Below, in pieces: positions 42,318 through 51,659 of a DNA stretch of 64,000 nt (within the stretch, counting starts at the first letter, position 1; each line of letters starts with the position of its first letter). Source of the stretch: Allomesorhizobium camelthorni (GTDB lineage: Bacteria; Pseudomonadota; Alphaproteobacteria; Rhizobiales; Rhizobiaceae); contig NZ_JAAKZF010000008.1 of NCBI RefSeq assembly GCF_011045125.1, positions 62,001 through 126,000 on the forward strand. The letters run 5' to 3'. Under the pieces are notes generated by a model, which worked only from the letters and a program-made list of their open reading frames with translations, did no database searches and was not told the origin of the DNA. A program made the translations under genes and the position numbers.

Positions 42318-43122
42318 TTACATTTTCCTTCTTCATAAGATGGTTGCGCAGCCGCACCTCTTCGGCTGTGACGACCGGGACCGCGCCGATCAGGCGGCGC
42401 GTATATGCGTGGTCGGGGTCGGAGAAGACCTTTCCGGTCGGATTGAGTTCGACCAGCCGGCCGCGTTCGAACACGGCGACCCGATCGGCGATGTTGCGGA
42501 CGACAGACAGGTCATGGGTGATGAAGACGTAGGTGAGGCCGCGCTTGCGTCGCAGATCGTTGAGAAGCTTCAGCACCCTGGCCTGCACCAGCACGTCGAG
42601 CGCGGATGTCGGCTCGTCGAGCACGACGAGGTCGGATTCGCAGGCAAGCGCGCGGGCAATCGCCACGCGCTGACGCTGTCCGCCAGAGAGAGATGCCGGG
42701 GAGCGGCCGGCATAGTCCGCCGGCAACCCGACCTCCTCCAGAAGCTGTCCGACACGGTCGCTGCGCTGCGATCGTTCGCCCAGGCCATGCACGTCGAGCG
42801 GCAGACGCAACGATGCACCGATCGATCGTTGCGGATTCAGGGAGGAGAGCGGGTTCTGCTGGACGAGTTGGATCGCCCGGCGGTGCGCGAGCTCACGCTT
42901 CCCCGGCAGCACCTCTCCGCGGAAGGAGATCGTCCCGATCGAGGGCGGATAGATGCCGAGGATCATGTTGGCGAGGGTCGACTTGCCGGAGCCGCTTTCG
43001 CCTACGACCGCAAGGCATTCGCCTTCGTCCACGTCGAGTGAAACTTCGTCGACCGCACGCACCTCGTGCTTGCTCTGGGCGAAGATCTTGGAGACATCGT
43101 GCAGTGATAGCAGATGCGTCAT
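42310..43122 (-). CDS. Peptide-type ABC transporter ATPase, DppF type
   Basis: The 270-residue protein is a single ABC ATPase with Walker [14 protein letters not shown], the Q-loop VQQNPLSSLNPQRS, signature LSGGQRQRVAIAR, Walker B LVVLDEPTSALD and the C-terminal HAYTRRLIGAVP peptide-transporter motif. Unlike the fused ATPase of the neighbouring cluster (26802), DppD and DppF are separate genes here. The gene overlaps the DppD-type gene by four bases. Confidence 0.92.
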   Translation of the reverse strand: MTHLLSLHDVSKIFAQSKHEVRAVDEVSLDVDEGECLAVVGESGSGKSTLANMILGIYPPSIGTISFRGEVLPGKRELAHRRAIQLVQQNPLSSLNPQRSIGASLRLPLDVHGLGERSQRSDRVGQLLEEVGLPADYAGRSPASLSGGQRQRVAIARALACESDLVVLDEPTSALDVLVQARVLKLLNDLRRKRGLTYVFITHDLSVVRNIADRVAVFERGRLVELNPTGKVFSDPDHAYTRRLIGAVPVVTAEEVRLRNHLMKKENVSA

Positions 43123-44009
43123 CCCGTCACCTCCGGTTCGGCGCAGCCCTCATGGACCACGAGCGGCTGGAAGTAGTCCTCCGACACGTCGTCGATCTCG
43201 GGAACGCCCTCGCCGGTGATCCGGGGTACTGCCGCGAGGAGTGCGCGCGTATAGGGATGACGCGGATCGGCGAAGAGATCCGCCGTGCGGCCATGTTCGA
43301 CGATCCGGCCCTTGTAGATGACGTAGACCCGGTCGGCGAACTCCCGAACGACGCCGAGATTGTGCGAGATGAAGAGCACCGAGGTGTGGTGCTTTGCGAC
43401 GAGGTCGCGCATGAGTTCCAGCGTCTGCGCCTGCACGGTGACGTCGAGGGCGGTGCCCGGCTCGTCGGCGATCAGCAGCGAGGGTTCGTTGGCCAGCGCC
43501 ATGGCGATCATGACACGCTGGTTCATCCCGCCCGAAAGCTGGAACGCATAGGAATCGAGCGCCCGGTTCGGGTCGGGGATCGCGACGTCGGCAAGAGCGG
43601 CGGCCGCCTTCTCCCGCGCCGCGGCCGGAGCGATGCGGGGCTCCGCCCGCTTGAGGACCTCGTGGAACTGCTCGCCGATGCGATAGACCGGATTGAGGGA
43701 GGACATCGGGTCTTGGAAGATCATCGAGATGCGGTTGCCTCGCAGGCGGTGCCGTTCCGCCTCCGTGAGCTTGGCAAGAGCGCGGCCCTCGAATGCAACG
43801 AGACCGGAGACCCGGGCACTGCGTGTCTGCTGCAGGAGACCGAGGATGATGCGCGCAGTCACCGATTTGCCGGAGCCGGATTCTCCGACCAGCGCCACGC
43901 GCTCGCCCTTGTTGATATGGAGCGAAATGCCATGCAGCACGTCGATCTGGCCGGCCCAGCCGCGGAAGGCAAGGTACAGGTCGCGGATCAGCAGCGTCGG
44001 CGCGGTCAT
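43119..44009 (-). CDS. Peptide-type ABC transporter ATPase, DppD type
   Basis: The 296-residue protein is an ABC ATPase with Walker [32 protein letters not shown], signature [13 protein letters not shown], Walker [13 protein letters not shown] and [14 protein letters not shown]. Family members sometimes carry iron-sulfur cysteines after this motif; here only one cysteine follows, so no cluster is likely. The ATG at 44009 overlaps the stop of the permease gene (ATGA). Confidence 0.92.
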   Translation of the reverse strand: MTAPTLLIRDLYLAFRGWAGQIDVLHGISLHINKGERVALVGESGSGKSVTARIILGLLQQTRSARVSGLVAFEGRALAKLTEAERHRLRGNRISMIFQDPMSSLNPVYRIGEQFHEVLKRAEPRIAPAAAREKAAAALADVAIPDPNRALDSYAFQLSGGMNQRVMIAMALANEPSLLIADEPGTALDVTVQAQTLELMRDLVAKHHTSVLFISHNLGVVREFADRVYVIYKGRIVEHGRTADLFADPRHPYTRALLAAVPRITGEGVPEIDDVSEDYFQPLVVHEGCAEPEVTG

Positions 44010-44839
44010 TGTTCGGCTCCGAGCACGTCCCGCAAGGCATCGCCGAGCAGGTTGAAACCGAAGACCGCCACGAGGATCGCAAGGCCCGGGAAAACCGTCA
44101 GCCACCAGGAATCAGGCAGGTACTTCGCGCCGTCGGCCACCATGGAGCCCAGATCCGGCGTCGGCGGCTGCACACCCAGCCCGAGGAAGGAAAGCGAGGA
44201 GGCGATCAGGATGACGAAGCCGAGGTCGAGCGTCATCTTGGTGAGGATCGAGGGCACGCAGTTCGGCAGTATCTCTCGGAAGATCATATGCGCCCTGGAG
44301 GCGCCGATCACTTCCGCCGCCAAGACATAGCCCTCCTCCTTCTCCGAGCGGGTGAGGTTGTAGACGAGCCGCGTGTACCAGGGCCACCACATCACGGTGA
44401 CGGCCAGCATGCCGTTCGTCAGCGTCGGCTCCAGCAGCCCCATCATCGAGAGCGCCAGCACCAGCGGCGGGATCGACAGGAAAACGTCGGTGATGCGCAT
44501 CAGCACATATTCGATCCAGCCGCCGACATAGCCCGCTACGAGACCGATCGTGACACCCACCGGCACCGCGATCGCCAGCACCACGACGCCGAGGAGCAGC
44601 GAGATGCGGTAGGCGTAGAGGATGCGCGAGAAGAGATCACGGCCGACCAGGTCGGTTCCGAAGATGTAAGGCCATTCCGGTGCCTTGTTGAAATTGGCGA
44701 AGTCAACGACCGCGCCGCGATGGCTCGGGAAAGGCGCGATGAAATCGGCGAAGACCGCCGACAGCACCACGGTTCCGACCAGGATCAGCCCGAGCACCGA
44801 GAGCGGATTGCGCAGGAGGATGAAGAGCGTGCGCTTCAT
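44006..44839 (-). CDS. Peptide-type ABC transporter permease, DppC type
   Basis: The 277-residue membrane protein has the DppC signature segments [22 protein letters not shown], the [24 protein letters not shown] coupling loop and [24 protein letters not shown]. The ATG at 44839 overlaps the DppB stop codon (ATGA), which fixes the start; longer frames run into that gene. It forms the transport channel with the DppB-type partner. Confidence 0.92.
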   Translation of the reverse strand: MKRTLFILLRNPLSVLGLILVGTVVLSAVFADFIAPFPSHRGAVVDFANFNKAPEWPYIFGTDLVGRDLFSRILYAYRISLLLGVVVLAIAVPVGVTIGLVAGYVGGWIEYVLMRITDVFLSIPPLVLALSMMGLLEPTLTNGMLAVTVMWWPWYTRLVYNLTRSEKEEGYVLAAEVIGASRAHMIFREILPNCVPSILTKMTLDLGFVILIASSLSFLGLGVQPPTPDLGSMVADGAKYLPDSWWLTVFPGLAILVAVFGFNLLGDALRDVLGAEQ

Positions 44840-45864
44840 GTCGCCCTCTGCGAATAGCGGATGCGCGGATTGATGAAGGCAATCAGCAGGTCGACGACGA
44901 TATTCACGATCAGGAACATGGCCGAGATGATGAGCACCGTGCCCACGATCGCGTTCAGGTCCTTCCTGAGGATGACAGCGACGCCGTAGCGCGACAGACC
45001 CGGCCAGGCGAACACCGCCTCGACGAGGAAGGCGTTGCCGAGCATCGCCGCGAAATCGAGGCCGATGATGGTGAGCGACGGGATGAGCGAAGGCCGGAAG
45101 GCAAAGCGCCACGCGATCTTGCCTTCCGGGAAGCCGTAGGATTGCGCCATCTCGATGTACGGCTTGTCGTAGGTCTCCACCATATTGGAGCGCGTCAGCC
45201 GCGCGGCTTGCCCGATCCCCGACAGCGCCAGCGCGAAGGCCGGCAACACGATGTGCCAGGCGGCATCGGCGAAGGCGGAGAGGTTCCCGGCGAGCAGCGT
45301 GTCGATGAATAGAAACCCGGTGACCGGCTCGATCGTGTAGCTATCAGTGATGCGCCCGGCGATCGGGAAGAGCGGCAGGAAGAACGCGAAGAGCAGCATC
45401 AGGATGACCGCCCAGACGAAGCTCGGTGCGGATACGCCGAGCAGCGTCAGAAGCCGGATGAGGTTGTCGGCCCAGGAGCCGCGATAGCGCGCCGAGATGA
45501 TCCCGAGCGGCAGGCCGATGAGGATCATCATCAGCCCGGCCACGACGATCAGTTCGAGCGTGGCGGGGAGGAATTGCGCGATGTCGGCGGTCACCGGCCG
45601 GTTCGTGTACAGCGAGATGCCGAGATCGCCCCGCAGCAGGTCGCGGACGAAGTAGCCGTACTGGACAGCGATCGAATCGTCGAGATGCAACCGCTCGCGG
45701 AGCATGGTGATCTGCTCGGCCGTCGCATTGGGCCCGAGAGCGATGCGCGCGGGGTCTCCGGGAATAATCCGGGCAATGGCAAAGATCAGCATGGAGACCC
45801 CCACCAGCACGATCAGCGAAGTCCCTAGCCGCTTCGCTAGGAGGCGGACGATAGGCGGCATCAT
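44836..45864 (-). CDS. Peptide-type ABC transporter permease, DppB type
   Basis: The 342-residue protein shows the DppB N-terminal helix with IIPGDPARIALGPNATAEQI, GDLGISLYTNRPVTADIAQFLPATLEL and a GLSRYGVAVILRKDLNAIVG end region. It has the same length as the DppB at 29359 and is clearly its homologue, so the two transporters in this window share ancestry while differing in their ATPase arrangement. Confidence 0.92.
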   Translation of the reverse strand: MMPPIVRLLAKRLGTSLIVLVGVSMLIFAIARIIPGDPARIALGPNATAEQITMLRERLHLDDSIAVQYGYFVRDLLRGDLGISLYTNRPVTADIAQFLPATLELIVVAGLMMILIGLPLGIISARYRGSWADNLIRLLTLLGVSAPSFVWAVILMLLFAFFLPLFPIAGRITDSYTIEPVTGFLFIDTLLAGNLSAFADAAWHIVLPAFALALSGIGQAARLTRSNMVETYDKPYIEMAQSYGFPEGKIAWRFAFRPSLIPSLTIIGLDFAAMLGNAFLVEAVFAWPGLSRYGVAVILRKDLNAIVGTVLIISAMFLIVNIVVDLLIAFINPRIRYSQRAT

Positions 45865-45919
45865 TGTTTGTCCGTTGTGAAGGACCGGCGCCAGCCGCCG
45901 GCCCTGCCGGTTGCGGGCG

Positions 45920-47515
45920 CTATTCGCCCGTCATTTCCATCAGCCGGAACGAAAAGCCCATTCCATCCAGTCCAAAGGCCTTTTCCGGATCGCTGAGAGC
46001 CGGTGCCTTCACACGGTTGGAGGCGGCAAAGAGCGATTGGCGGTCATAGCCGTAGATTGTCGGCGCGATCTCCATCAGTCTGTCGTTGAGCTCGGCATAG
46101 GTCGCCTCGCGCTCCGCAGGATCGGTGACCGTGCGGCCCTTTGCCAACAGCTCGTCGACCTTGTCGTCCTTCAGATACTCTGGCGACTGCCACGTTCCCG
46201 CGACCGAGGAGTGGTACATCGGGTAGAGCAGCGTGTCGGGATCTCCGGTGACCGCGTTCGCGAAGATCTGCGAGATGTTGGGCGTGTTCTCGGGCTTTGC
46301 GACCTGCTCCGTGAACAGTGCCCACGGCACCTTGCGAATCTCCGACTTGATGCCGAGTTCGGCGAAGTTCGCCTGCATCAGCAGCGCGAAGCGCTCCTCG
46401 ATCGGCACTTCGCCGATCCACGACAACTCAAGCGTGAAGTCCTCGGGGCTGTACTTGCAGTCGGCCAGGTGCTGCTTGGCGGCTTCGAGATCGCGCTGAA
46501 GCATCTCCTCGGCGGCGCCGAACATGCCGACAGGGATGCCCCCCGTCGAGGGGCTTCCCTGTGCGACATCGTCAGTCACGGCGACCATGGTTATGCCTGC
46601 CGCGTAGTCATAGGCCTTCGCCAGTGCCAGACGGCAGTTGACGTCGTCGAGCGGCGGCTTCTGCGTGTTCATCTTGATATAGAAGGCGCCGCCGCCAGTC
46701 TCTGTCAGGATCTGCGCTCCGTCGGCTGCGAGCGACTTCAGCACTTCCGGCGGCAGCCACTGCGAGGATATGTCGTGCTCGCCCTGGGCGATGAGCGTCC
46801 GCACGGTCGCGGCTTCCAGGCCGTAGCGCAGGCGGACCTGATCAGGAGCCTCTTCCGGCACGCCGAGGAAATAGTCCCGGTTCTTCTCCATGACCGTTTC
46901 CTGCTGCGGATTGTGAGAGACCACCTTGTAGGCGCCCGTTCCCGCGCTGTTGCCGGAGAGATAGGCCTGGCCCCAGTCTTTCATCTCACCCTCGCCTTCG
47001 CCGAGGTTTTCCATGACGAGCTTCTTGTCGACGATCGGCAGGCGCACGAGCGATGCCTCAAAGGGCGAATAGGCTTCGGTCAGATTGAAGCGGACGGTAT
47101 GTTCGTCGATCGCCTCGGCACTTTCCACCTTGTCGAACACGAAGGACAATCCCTGCCCGAGTTCCTTCATGCGCTCAAAGGAGAATACGACGTCCTCGGC
47201 GGTTAGCGGGTTGCCGCTCTGGAAATTCACGTCGTCGCGCAGCTTGAAGATGAAATCCGTGCCGTCGGCCTCCCAGCTTTCAGCTAGATGCGGCGCATAG
47301 CCCGGTCCGCCCTGCACAGGCAGGACGAGCGTATCGTAGACGTTGAACATCAGGATCGAGTCGGCATAGTCGGACGCCTTGCCCGGGTCGAGTTCGCCGA
47401 CGGCCACTTCGTCCAGGCGCAGGAGGGTCTGCGTTGATGCCTTAGCGACCATCGCCGGCGTCAGCATCGTTGCGGCGAGAAGCGCTGCCGCGAGAGGTCT
47501 TGCAGTAATTTTCAA
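45920..47515 (-). CDS. ABC transporter substrate-binding protein, family 5
   Basis: The 531-residue protein has a signal peptide (MKITARPLAAALLAATMLTPAMVAKA is the hydrophobic start, longer than its processed part) and an SBP_bac_5 fold with ADSILMFNVYDTLVLP, PHLAESWEADGTDFIFKL and DPDTLLYPMYHSSVAGTW. It supplies the permeases at 44006-45864. The ATG overlaps the TGA of the XRE-cupin gene. The location ahead of hyuA and hyuB suggests a cyclic amide, N-modified amino acid or short peptide as substrate, which is inference. Confidence 0.88.
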   Translation of the reverse strand: MKITARPLAAALLAATMLTPAMVAKASTQTLLRLDEVAVGELDPGKASDYADSILMFNVYDTLVLPVQGGPGYAPHLAESWEADGTDFIFKLRDDVNFQSGNPLTAEDVVFSFERMKELGQGLSFVFDKVESAEAIDEHTVRFNLTEAYSPFEASLVRLPIVDKKLVMENLGEGEGEMKDWGQAYLSGNSAGTGAYKVVSHNPQQETVMEKNRDYFLGVPEEAPDQVRLRYGLEAATVRTLIAQGEHDISSQWLPPEVLKSLAADGAQILTETGGGAFYIKMNTQKPPLDDVNCRLALAKAYDYAAGITMVAVTDDVAQGSPSTGGIPVGMFGAAEEMLQRDLEAAKQHLADCKYSPEDFTLELSWIGEVPIEERFALLMQANFAELGIKSEIRKVPWALFTEQVAKPENTPNISQIFANAVTGDPDTLLYPMYHSSVAGTWQSPEYLKDDKVDELLAKGRTVTDPAEREATYAELNDRLMEIAPTIYGYDRQSLFAASNRVKAPALSDPEKAFGLDGMGFSFRLMEMTGE

Positions 47516-48198
47516 GACGGTTCCCCTTTTGTTTTCTTCGGTTTGGCAGTTCCAGTCCCGGTCCTGGGCGCCTTGCGCAGAACCGGATGCACATCCTCCG
47601 CTTCCGGATCGTCGCCGAAGACGTCCATCGTGCAGGTGTGCAGGATGGTGGCCGGCAGGCCGGTGTGGTTCCAGGACGAATGGATCCTGGTGGACGGAAA
47701 ATGGAGCGAGTCTCCTGCTTCGAGGATGTTGATCTCCCCTTCGATCTCGACGGTGATCCCGCCTTCGAGAACATAGAAAATCTCCTCGCCCTCATGTGCG
47801 ATGGGCTCGGAGCGATATCCGGGCGGCTCGTGAATGATGACGCTGCGCAGCACATTTCCCGGGAAGGAGGTGGATAGGCGTTCATAAACAAGTGAATTGC
47901 CACCGATCGCATAGTGCGGCCGCTGGTCGTGGCGGGTCATCGGCGCGGTGACCTTGGGCTGCGACAGGAACGCACTGACATGCGTCTTCAGGACACGCGC
48001 GACAGAGACAAGCGAGGAAAGCGACGGTGTCGTGATGCCACGCTCGATCTGGGAGATGAACCCTACTGAAAGCCCGGCCGCGTCCGCAACCTCCTTGAGC
48101 GTCAGTTGCAGCGCCTGCCGCCGTGCGCGGAGTCTGTCCCCGAGAGGCACTTCGCCAGGGACGTTTCCGCCGATGTCGAAGTCGATCTGATCGGCCAC
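47512..48198 (-). CDS. XRE-family regulator with cupin domain
   Basis: The 228-residue protein has an N-terminal helix-turn-helix (about residues 18-75, with LKEVADAAGLSVGFISQIERGITTPSLSSL) and a C-terminal cupin (HEGEEIFYVLEGGITVEIEGE, GDSLHFPSTRIHSSWN). Such proteins repress operons for polyamine, amino acid or amide breakdown and sense a small molecule in the cupin. It starts with GTG at 48198 and is the first gene of the 13-gene operon. Two TTTAG-N5-CTAAA palindromes lie 16 and 65 bases upstream, so it probably controls its own operon. Confidence 0.88.
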   Translation of the reverse strand: MADQIDFDIGGNVPGEVPLGDRLRARRQALQLTLKEVADAAGLSVGFISQIERGITTPSLSSLVSVARVLKTHVSAFLSQPKVTAPMTRHDQRPHYAIGGNSLVYERLSTSFPGNVLRSVIIHEPPGYRSEPIAHEGEEIFYVLEGGITVEIEGEINILEAGDSLHFPSTRIHSSWNHTGLPATILHTCTMDVFGDDPEAEDVHPVLRKAPRTGTGTAKPKKTKGEPS

Positions 48199-48213
48199 GC
48201 CGCTCGCCCTTTC

Positions 48214-48228
48214 TTTAGTATTTCTAAA
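48214..48228. promoter_or_regulatory. Operator-like palindrome 1 of XRE-cupin operon
   Basis: TTTAG-N5-CTAAA, a perfect inverted repeat, lies 16 bases upstream of the GTG start of the XRE-cupin gene, next to its ribosome binding site. Binding here would block transcription or early elongation. It matches the copy 50 bases further upstream. Confidence 0.65.
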
Positions 48229-48262
48229 ACGTGACTGAGGCCGAATGGCTTGTCAAGGATGA

Positions 48263-48279
48263 TTTTAGCTAAACTAAAA
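48263..48279. promoter_or_regulatory. Operator-like palindrome 2 of XRE-cupin operon
   Basis: TTTTAG-N5-CTAAAA contains the same TTTAG-N5-CTAAA core as the site at 48214, extended by one base pair. The centres of the two sites are 50 bases apart, close to five helical turns, which suits cooperative binding of a dimeric regulator on one face of the DNA. Confidence 0.65.
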
Positions 48280-48684
48280 CGCGTGCAGTGGCTGAGAGGT
48301 CGGCGTTGGTGTCGGCCGCTGATCCCTTGAAAGTGTCGCGAGCGTGGCTGTCTGATAACCCGGCGAACTGCCTGTACACTCGACCCAGTCATCCGAAAAT
48401 TCGCAGAGATTAGGCTCTCAGCCGCCTCTCGGCCTGGCTAGGCCAGATCGCAACGTTCCCATTCAGTATGAATGTTGAATGTAACCCGGTCGGCAGCGAC
48501 CAAGTTGGATGATCACCGCCAATCCCACATCCATAGCAGCCTTTCCCGCGCCCTGTCCCCTGCCCCAGCGGCCGGTTGCGCCGACCTTTGCGACATCTGG
48601 CGTTTACCCCGGACAACGAACGATTCCGCACTTGTGCACAGACCGTGCTTCGGCGTGATTCAGAATGACCGAGCGTGACTGAAA
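48280..48684. other. Intergenic junction between accessory and backbone DNA
   Basis: About 400 bases upstream of the XRE-cupin operon hold no intact gene. They separate the catabolic operon from a truncated radC-like fragment and may contain the boundary of the acquired segment. No tRNA or direct repeat is recognised. Confidence 0.4.
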
Positions 48685-48849
48685 GTGATACACAACCACC
48701 CATCCGGCGATCCGACGCCCTCGCGCGCCGACATCGACATGACGAAGACGATCATCGAAACGGCACGGCCGCTCGGCATCACTGTGCACGACCACATCAT
48801 CGTCGGCAAGAAGGGGCATGCAAGCATGAAAGGCCTGCTGCTGATCTAG
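48685..48849 (+). pseudogene. 3' fragment of a RadC/JAB-domain gene
   Basis: The frame reads [20 protein letters not shown] and continues through [26 protein letters not shown] to a TAG. This is the C-terminal third of the RadC family, including the metal-binding JAB motif His-x-His-(x)-Pro-Ser-Gly-Asp. The part upstream of the JAB motif is missing; sequence to the left in this frame does not continue the protein. The gene was evidently cut by recombination. RadC homologues are common on integrative elements, but this could also be the native gene disrupted at an insertion point. Confidence 0.75.
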
Positions 48850-48895
48850 AAAATTCGGGTGAGGCCGACCTGACTGAATCTCGGCACACCCTGGC

Positions 48896-49408
48896 CTAGC
48901 CCGGCTCGCTTGGCGTATGCCCGGATGTGACCGCAATGGTGATCGCGATCAGGCTGAGCATGGCGAGCGCGGCGCGGGCGACATGCGAATATTCCCAGAC
49001 GTCGCGCAGGCTTTTCCACTCACCGGGTTCCGTCTTCGGCGCGAAGGCCGAAAAGAAGGTCGAGCCCAGGCCCGAGAGCTCGACATCCCTCACCCAGAAA
49101 TTGTTCACCGGATGGGTGAAGACCCAGTAGATGCCGTGCACCGCAACGAGCAGCGCGAGCGCTGAAAGCGTCCACAGGAAGCGCGAGCCGCCGAAGGGCG
49201 TCAGGTACAGGAGCAAGGCAAGCGCGAGAATGCCGAGGATTTCGGCCCCGCCGCCAATCGTGAAGCCGGGATAATAAATCGTCTGGACCGCGAAATACTG
49301 CTCCCTGTCGAGCCGCAGCTTTCCGGGAAGTTCGAGCGCGTGGGCGAGCGTGAGCGCCATCGTGATGGCCACCAGAATGACTGCAACGACTTCCACGAAC
49401 CGCACCAT
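48896..49408 (-). CDS. Hypothetical inner-membrane protein (DUF1772-like)
   Basis: The 170-residue protein has four predicted membrane helices (for example VVAVILVAITMALTLAHAL, AEILGILALALLLYL, LSALALLVAVHGIYWVF and AALAMLSLIAITIAV) with a conserved-looking THPVNNFW stretch in a loop. The pattern resembles the DUF1772 family, whose function is not known. GGAGG nine bases before the ATG at 49408 decides the start; a longer frame from 49429 is possible. It stands alone, next to the radC fragment. Confidence 0.6.
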   Translation of the reverse strand: MVRFVEVVAVILVAITMALTLAHALELPGKLRLDREQYFAVQTIYYPGFTIGGGAEILGILALALLLYLTPFGGSRFLWTLSALALLVAVHGIYWVFTHPVNNFWVRDVELSGLGSTFFSAFAPKTEPGEWKSLRDVWEYSHVARAALAMLSLIAITIAVTSGHTPSEPG

Positions 49409-49518
49409 GGCACCGGACCTCCGCAGCATCAGCTAAGGCGACGCTTCTTCGCGTCAACCATTCGCAGCCCCAAAACTGCAACCGAGAATAAGCGCTTAAG
49501 TCGATTGCGGTAGGAGTG

Positions 49519-50055
49519 TCAGGACAGCGGCATCTCGACGCCGCATGCGCCGGCAAGGCCGGCAACCGCCTCCTTGACGCCCGAAAGATTGAAAATCGCG
49601 TCGCCGCGCCCGGCCAGGAAGCCGAAGCGCCAGGATAGCCGCAGCCGCTTCGCCTGGAGCAGGCGGGCAACACCTTCGTTGCCGTCCCTGGAAAAGCCGC
49701 GTCCCTGGAAGCCGGGTGTCCACTGTTCGTCCTGCGCGGGGCCGTTGTCGAGCCGCACAGAGACATTGATCGCGCTGCTCGCCGAGACCGGATCTTTGAG
49801 CTGGAGCAACTGGCTCCAGCGCGGCGCTACGCCGGGATGGCAGGCGATGGTCAGGACCGGGTGATAATCGATGACACGCGACGAACCGATGCTCAGCGTG
49901 TTGAGGGAGAAGATCGAAGCGGTGATCTGCCCGTTCGGCCCGTTGCCCAAGCGCCATGTGTGGCGTCCCTGCCCGCTTGCCTGGACCGCGCCGAAAAGGC
50001 AGATCGCTGCCGCAAGCGCGGCATGTGAGAGGATTGCGATGGCGCGTGTCGTCAT
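49519..50055 (-). CDS. Secreted hypothetical protein, VasI-like
   Basis: The 178-residue protein starts with a signal peptide (MTTRAIAILSHAALAAAICL, ending about VQASG). The mature part reads SRVIDYHPVLTIACHPG, INVSVRLDNGPAQDEQW, LLQAKRLRLSWRF and AIFNLSGVKEAVAGLAGAC. This order of blocks is reminiscent of the VasI family of type VI-associated proteins, but no type VI genes are present and the likeness is from memory. A periplasmic or envelope role is likely. Start chosen at the signal peptide. It precedes nothing on its strand, and the tig terminator lies between it and tig. Confidence 0.6.
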   Translation of the reverse strand: MTTRAIAILSHAALAAAICLFGAVQASGQGRHTWRLGNGPNGQITASIFSLNTLSIGSSRVIDYHPVLTIACHPGVAPRWSQLLQLKDPVSASSAINVSVRLDNGPAQDEQWTPGFQGRGFSRDGNEGVARLLQAKRLRLSWRFGFLAGRGDAIFNLSGVKEAVAGLAGACGVEMPLS

Positions 50056-50133
50056 ATGCTGTCCCGGGCCGCATGCGTGCACGAGATATTGCATGGCGCG
50101 CCGCCATTTGTCACCGAGGCAGGCCGGCAAAGC

Positions 50134-50158
50134 AAAAAGGCCGCTGTCTCCAGCGGCC
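50134..50158 (-). terminator. Rho-independent terminator of tig
   Basis: Read on the minus strand, GGCCGCTG-GAGA-CAGCGGCC is followed by TTTTT. It lies about 30 bases downstream of the trigger factor stop codon and is a textbook intrinsic terminator. Confidence 0.9.
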
Positions 50159-50186
50159 TCTGCATCGTCCGGCTTGTGCGCCCGCA

Positions 50187-51659
50187 CTATTCGGCGTCGG
50201 CGTCCTTGGCTGCGGCCTTCTTCTTCGGGGCAGCCTTCTTCTTCGGCTCTTCGGCCGAGGCGTCGTCGGCCTTCTTGGCCGCCTTCTTCGCCGCCTTGGC
50301 AGGCTTGGCGCCCTCGGCCTCCTCGTCGTCGGCCATCAGCTCGTCCTTGCTCACCTTCTTGTCGGTGACGGAGATCTGCGTCATCAGATGATCGACAACC
50401 TTCTCTTCGAAGAGCGGCGCGCGCAACGTCGTCAGCGCGTTCTGGTTGTTGCGGTAGAAGTCGAAGACTTCCTGCTGCTGGTCGGCGGGGTAACGGCGCA
50501 CGAACTCGAACAGGGCGCGCTGCAATTCCTCGTCCGAAACCTGCACGCCGGCCTTCTCGCCAATCTCGGCAAGCACCAGGCCGAGGCGCACGCGGCGCTC
50601 GGCCAGGCGCTGGTACTCGGCGCGCGCTTCCTCTTCCGTGGTCTCTTCGTCGGCAAAAGTGCGGCCAGCGGCCTCGAGATCGCGGTTCACCTGGTTCCAG
50701 ATGTTGGTGAACTCGGCCTCGACCAGCTTGGACGGGGCTTCGAACGAATAGGAGGCATCGAGCTGGTCGAGCAACTGGCGCTTGACCTTCTGGCGCGTCA
50801 TCTGGCCGAACTGGCTTTCGATCTGGCCGCGCACGATCTCGCGCAGGCGCTCGAGCGATTCCAGGCCGAGGTTCTTGGCGGTCTCGTCGGTGACTTCGAG
50901 CCTGCCCGGCTTCGACACTTCCTTGACGGTGACGTCGAAGGTCGCTTCCTTGCCGGCCAGATTGGCAGCGTTGTAGTTTTCCGGGAAGGTCACGGTGACG
51001 AGCTTCTCGTCGCCGGCCTTGGCGCCGATCAGCTGGTCTTCGAAGCCCGGAATGAACTCCTTGGAGCCGAGCACTAGCGGCTGGTCGGTGCCGGAACCGC
51101 CGGCAAAAGCCTCGCCGCCGATCTTGCCGACATAGTCGATGGTGACGCGGTCGCCTTCTTCGGCCTTGCCCTTCTTCGGCTCGTAGGAGCGCGAGGATTC
51201 GGCGATACGGTTGACCTGCTCGTCAACTTCCGCTTCCGCAACGTCCACCACCGGGCGCGTGACCGAGATTTTGGAGAAATCCTGGATCTCGATGGGCGGA
51301 ATGACCTCATAGGCGAGCTGGAACTCGAAGTCGGCGCCGCCGGCCAGGATTTTTTCCGCTTCCTTCTCGTCCTCGGTCATGGTGACCTCGGGCCGCATGG
51401 CGGCCTTTTCGCCGCGCTCGGCGATGATGGTGCGGGTGGAATTCGACAGGATCTCGTTCACCACCTCGGCCATGAAGGACTTGCCGTACACCTTGCGCAG
51501 ATGTTGCAGCGGCACCTTGCCGGGACGGAAGCCGTTGATGCGGACCTTGTTCTTGGCTTCGGAAAGCCGCGCAACCAGCTTGGCTTCCATATCTCCGGCA
51601 GGCACGGTGACCTTGATTTCGCGTTTCAGACCGGAGTTCAGTGTTTCGGTAACCTGCAT
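50187..51659 (-). CDS. tig: Trigger factor, ribosome-associated chaperone
   Basis: The 490-residue protein is a complete trigger factor. The N-terminal ribosome-binding domain carries [14 protein letters not shown], the FRxGKxP signature that docks near the tunnel exit. Then comes the FKBP-type peptidyl-prolyl isomerase domain (about residues 160-245, with [20 protein letters not shown]) and a helical C-terminal chaperone domain. The tail is rich in Lys, Ala and Glu/Asp ([20 protein letters not shown]), as in rhizobial homologues. An AAAGG lies upstream of the start [10 protein letters not shown] at 51659; an ATG one codon earlier is equally possible. An intrinsic terminator follows. Confidence 0.95.
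   Translation of the reverse strand: MQVTETLNSGLKREIKVTVPAGDMEAKLVARLSEAKNKVRINGFRPGKVPLQHLRKVYGKSFMAEVVNEILSNSTRTIIAERGEKAAMRPEVTMTEDEKEAEKILAGGADFEFQLAYEVIPPIEIQDFSKISVTRPVVDVAEAEVDEQVNRIAESSRSYEPKKGKAEEGDRVTIDYVGKIGGEAFAGGSGTDQPLVLGSKEFIPGFEDQLIGAKAGDEKLVTVTFPENYNAANLAGKEATFDVTVKEVSKPGRLEVTDETAKNLGLESLERLREIVRGQIESQFGQMTRQKVKRQLLDQLDASYSFEAPSKLVEAEFTNIWNQVNRDLEAAGRTFADEETTEEEARAEYQRLAERRVRLGLVLAEIGEKAGVQVSDEELQRALFEFVRRYPADQQQEVFDFYRNNQNALTTLRAPLFEEKVVDHLMTQISVTDKKVSKDELMADDEEAEGAKPAKAAKKAAKKADDASAEEPKKKAAPKKKAAAKDADAE

Noticed and set aside
40152-42338. 728-codon open frame on the plus strand
   Set aside because: It runs opposite the full-length HyuA and the GAF gene and has no recognisable domain. 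Long antisense frames are expected at this G+C content.
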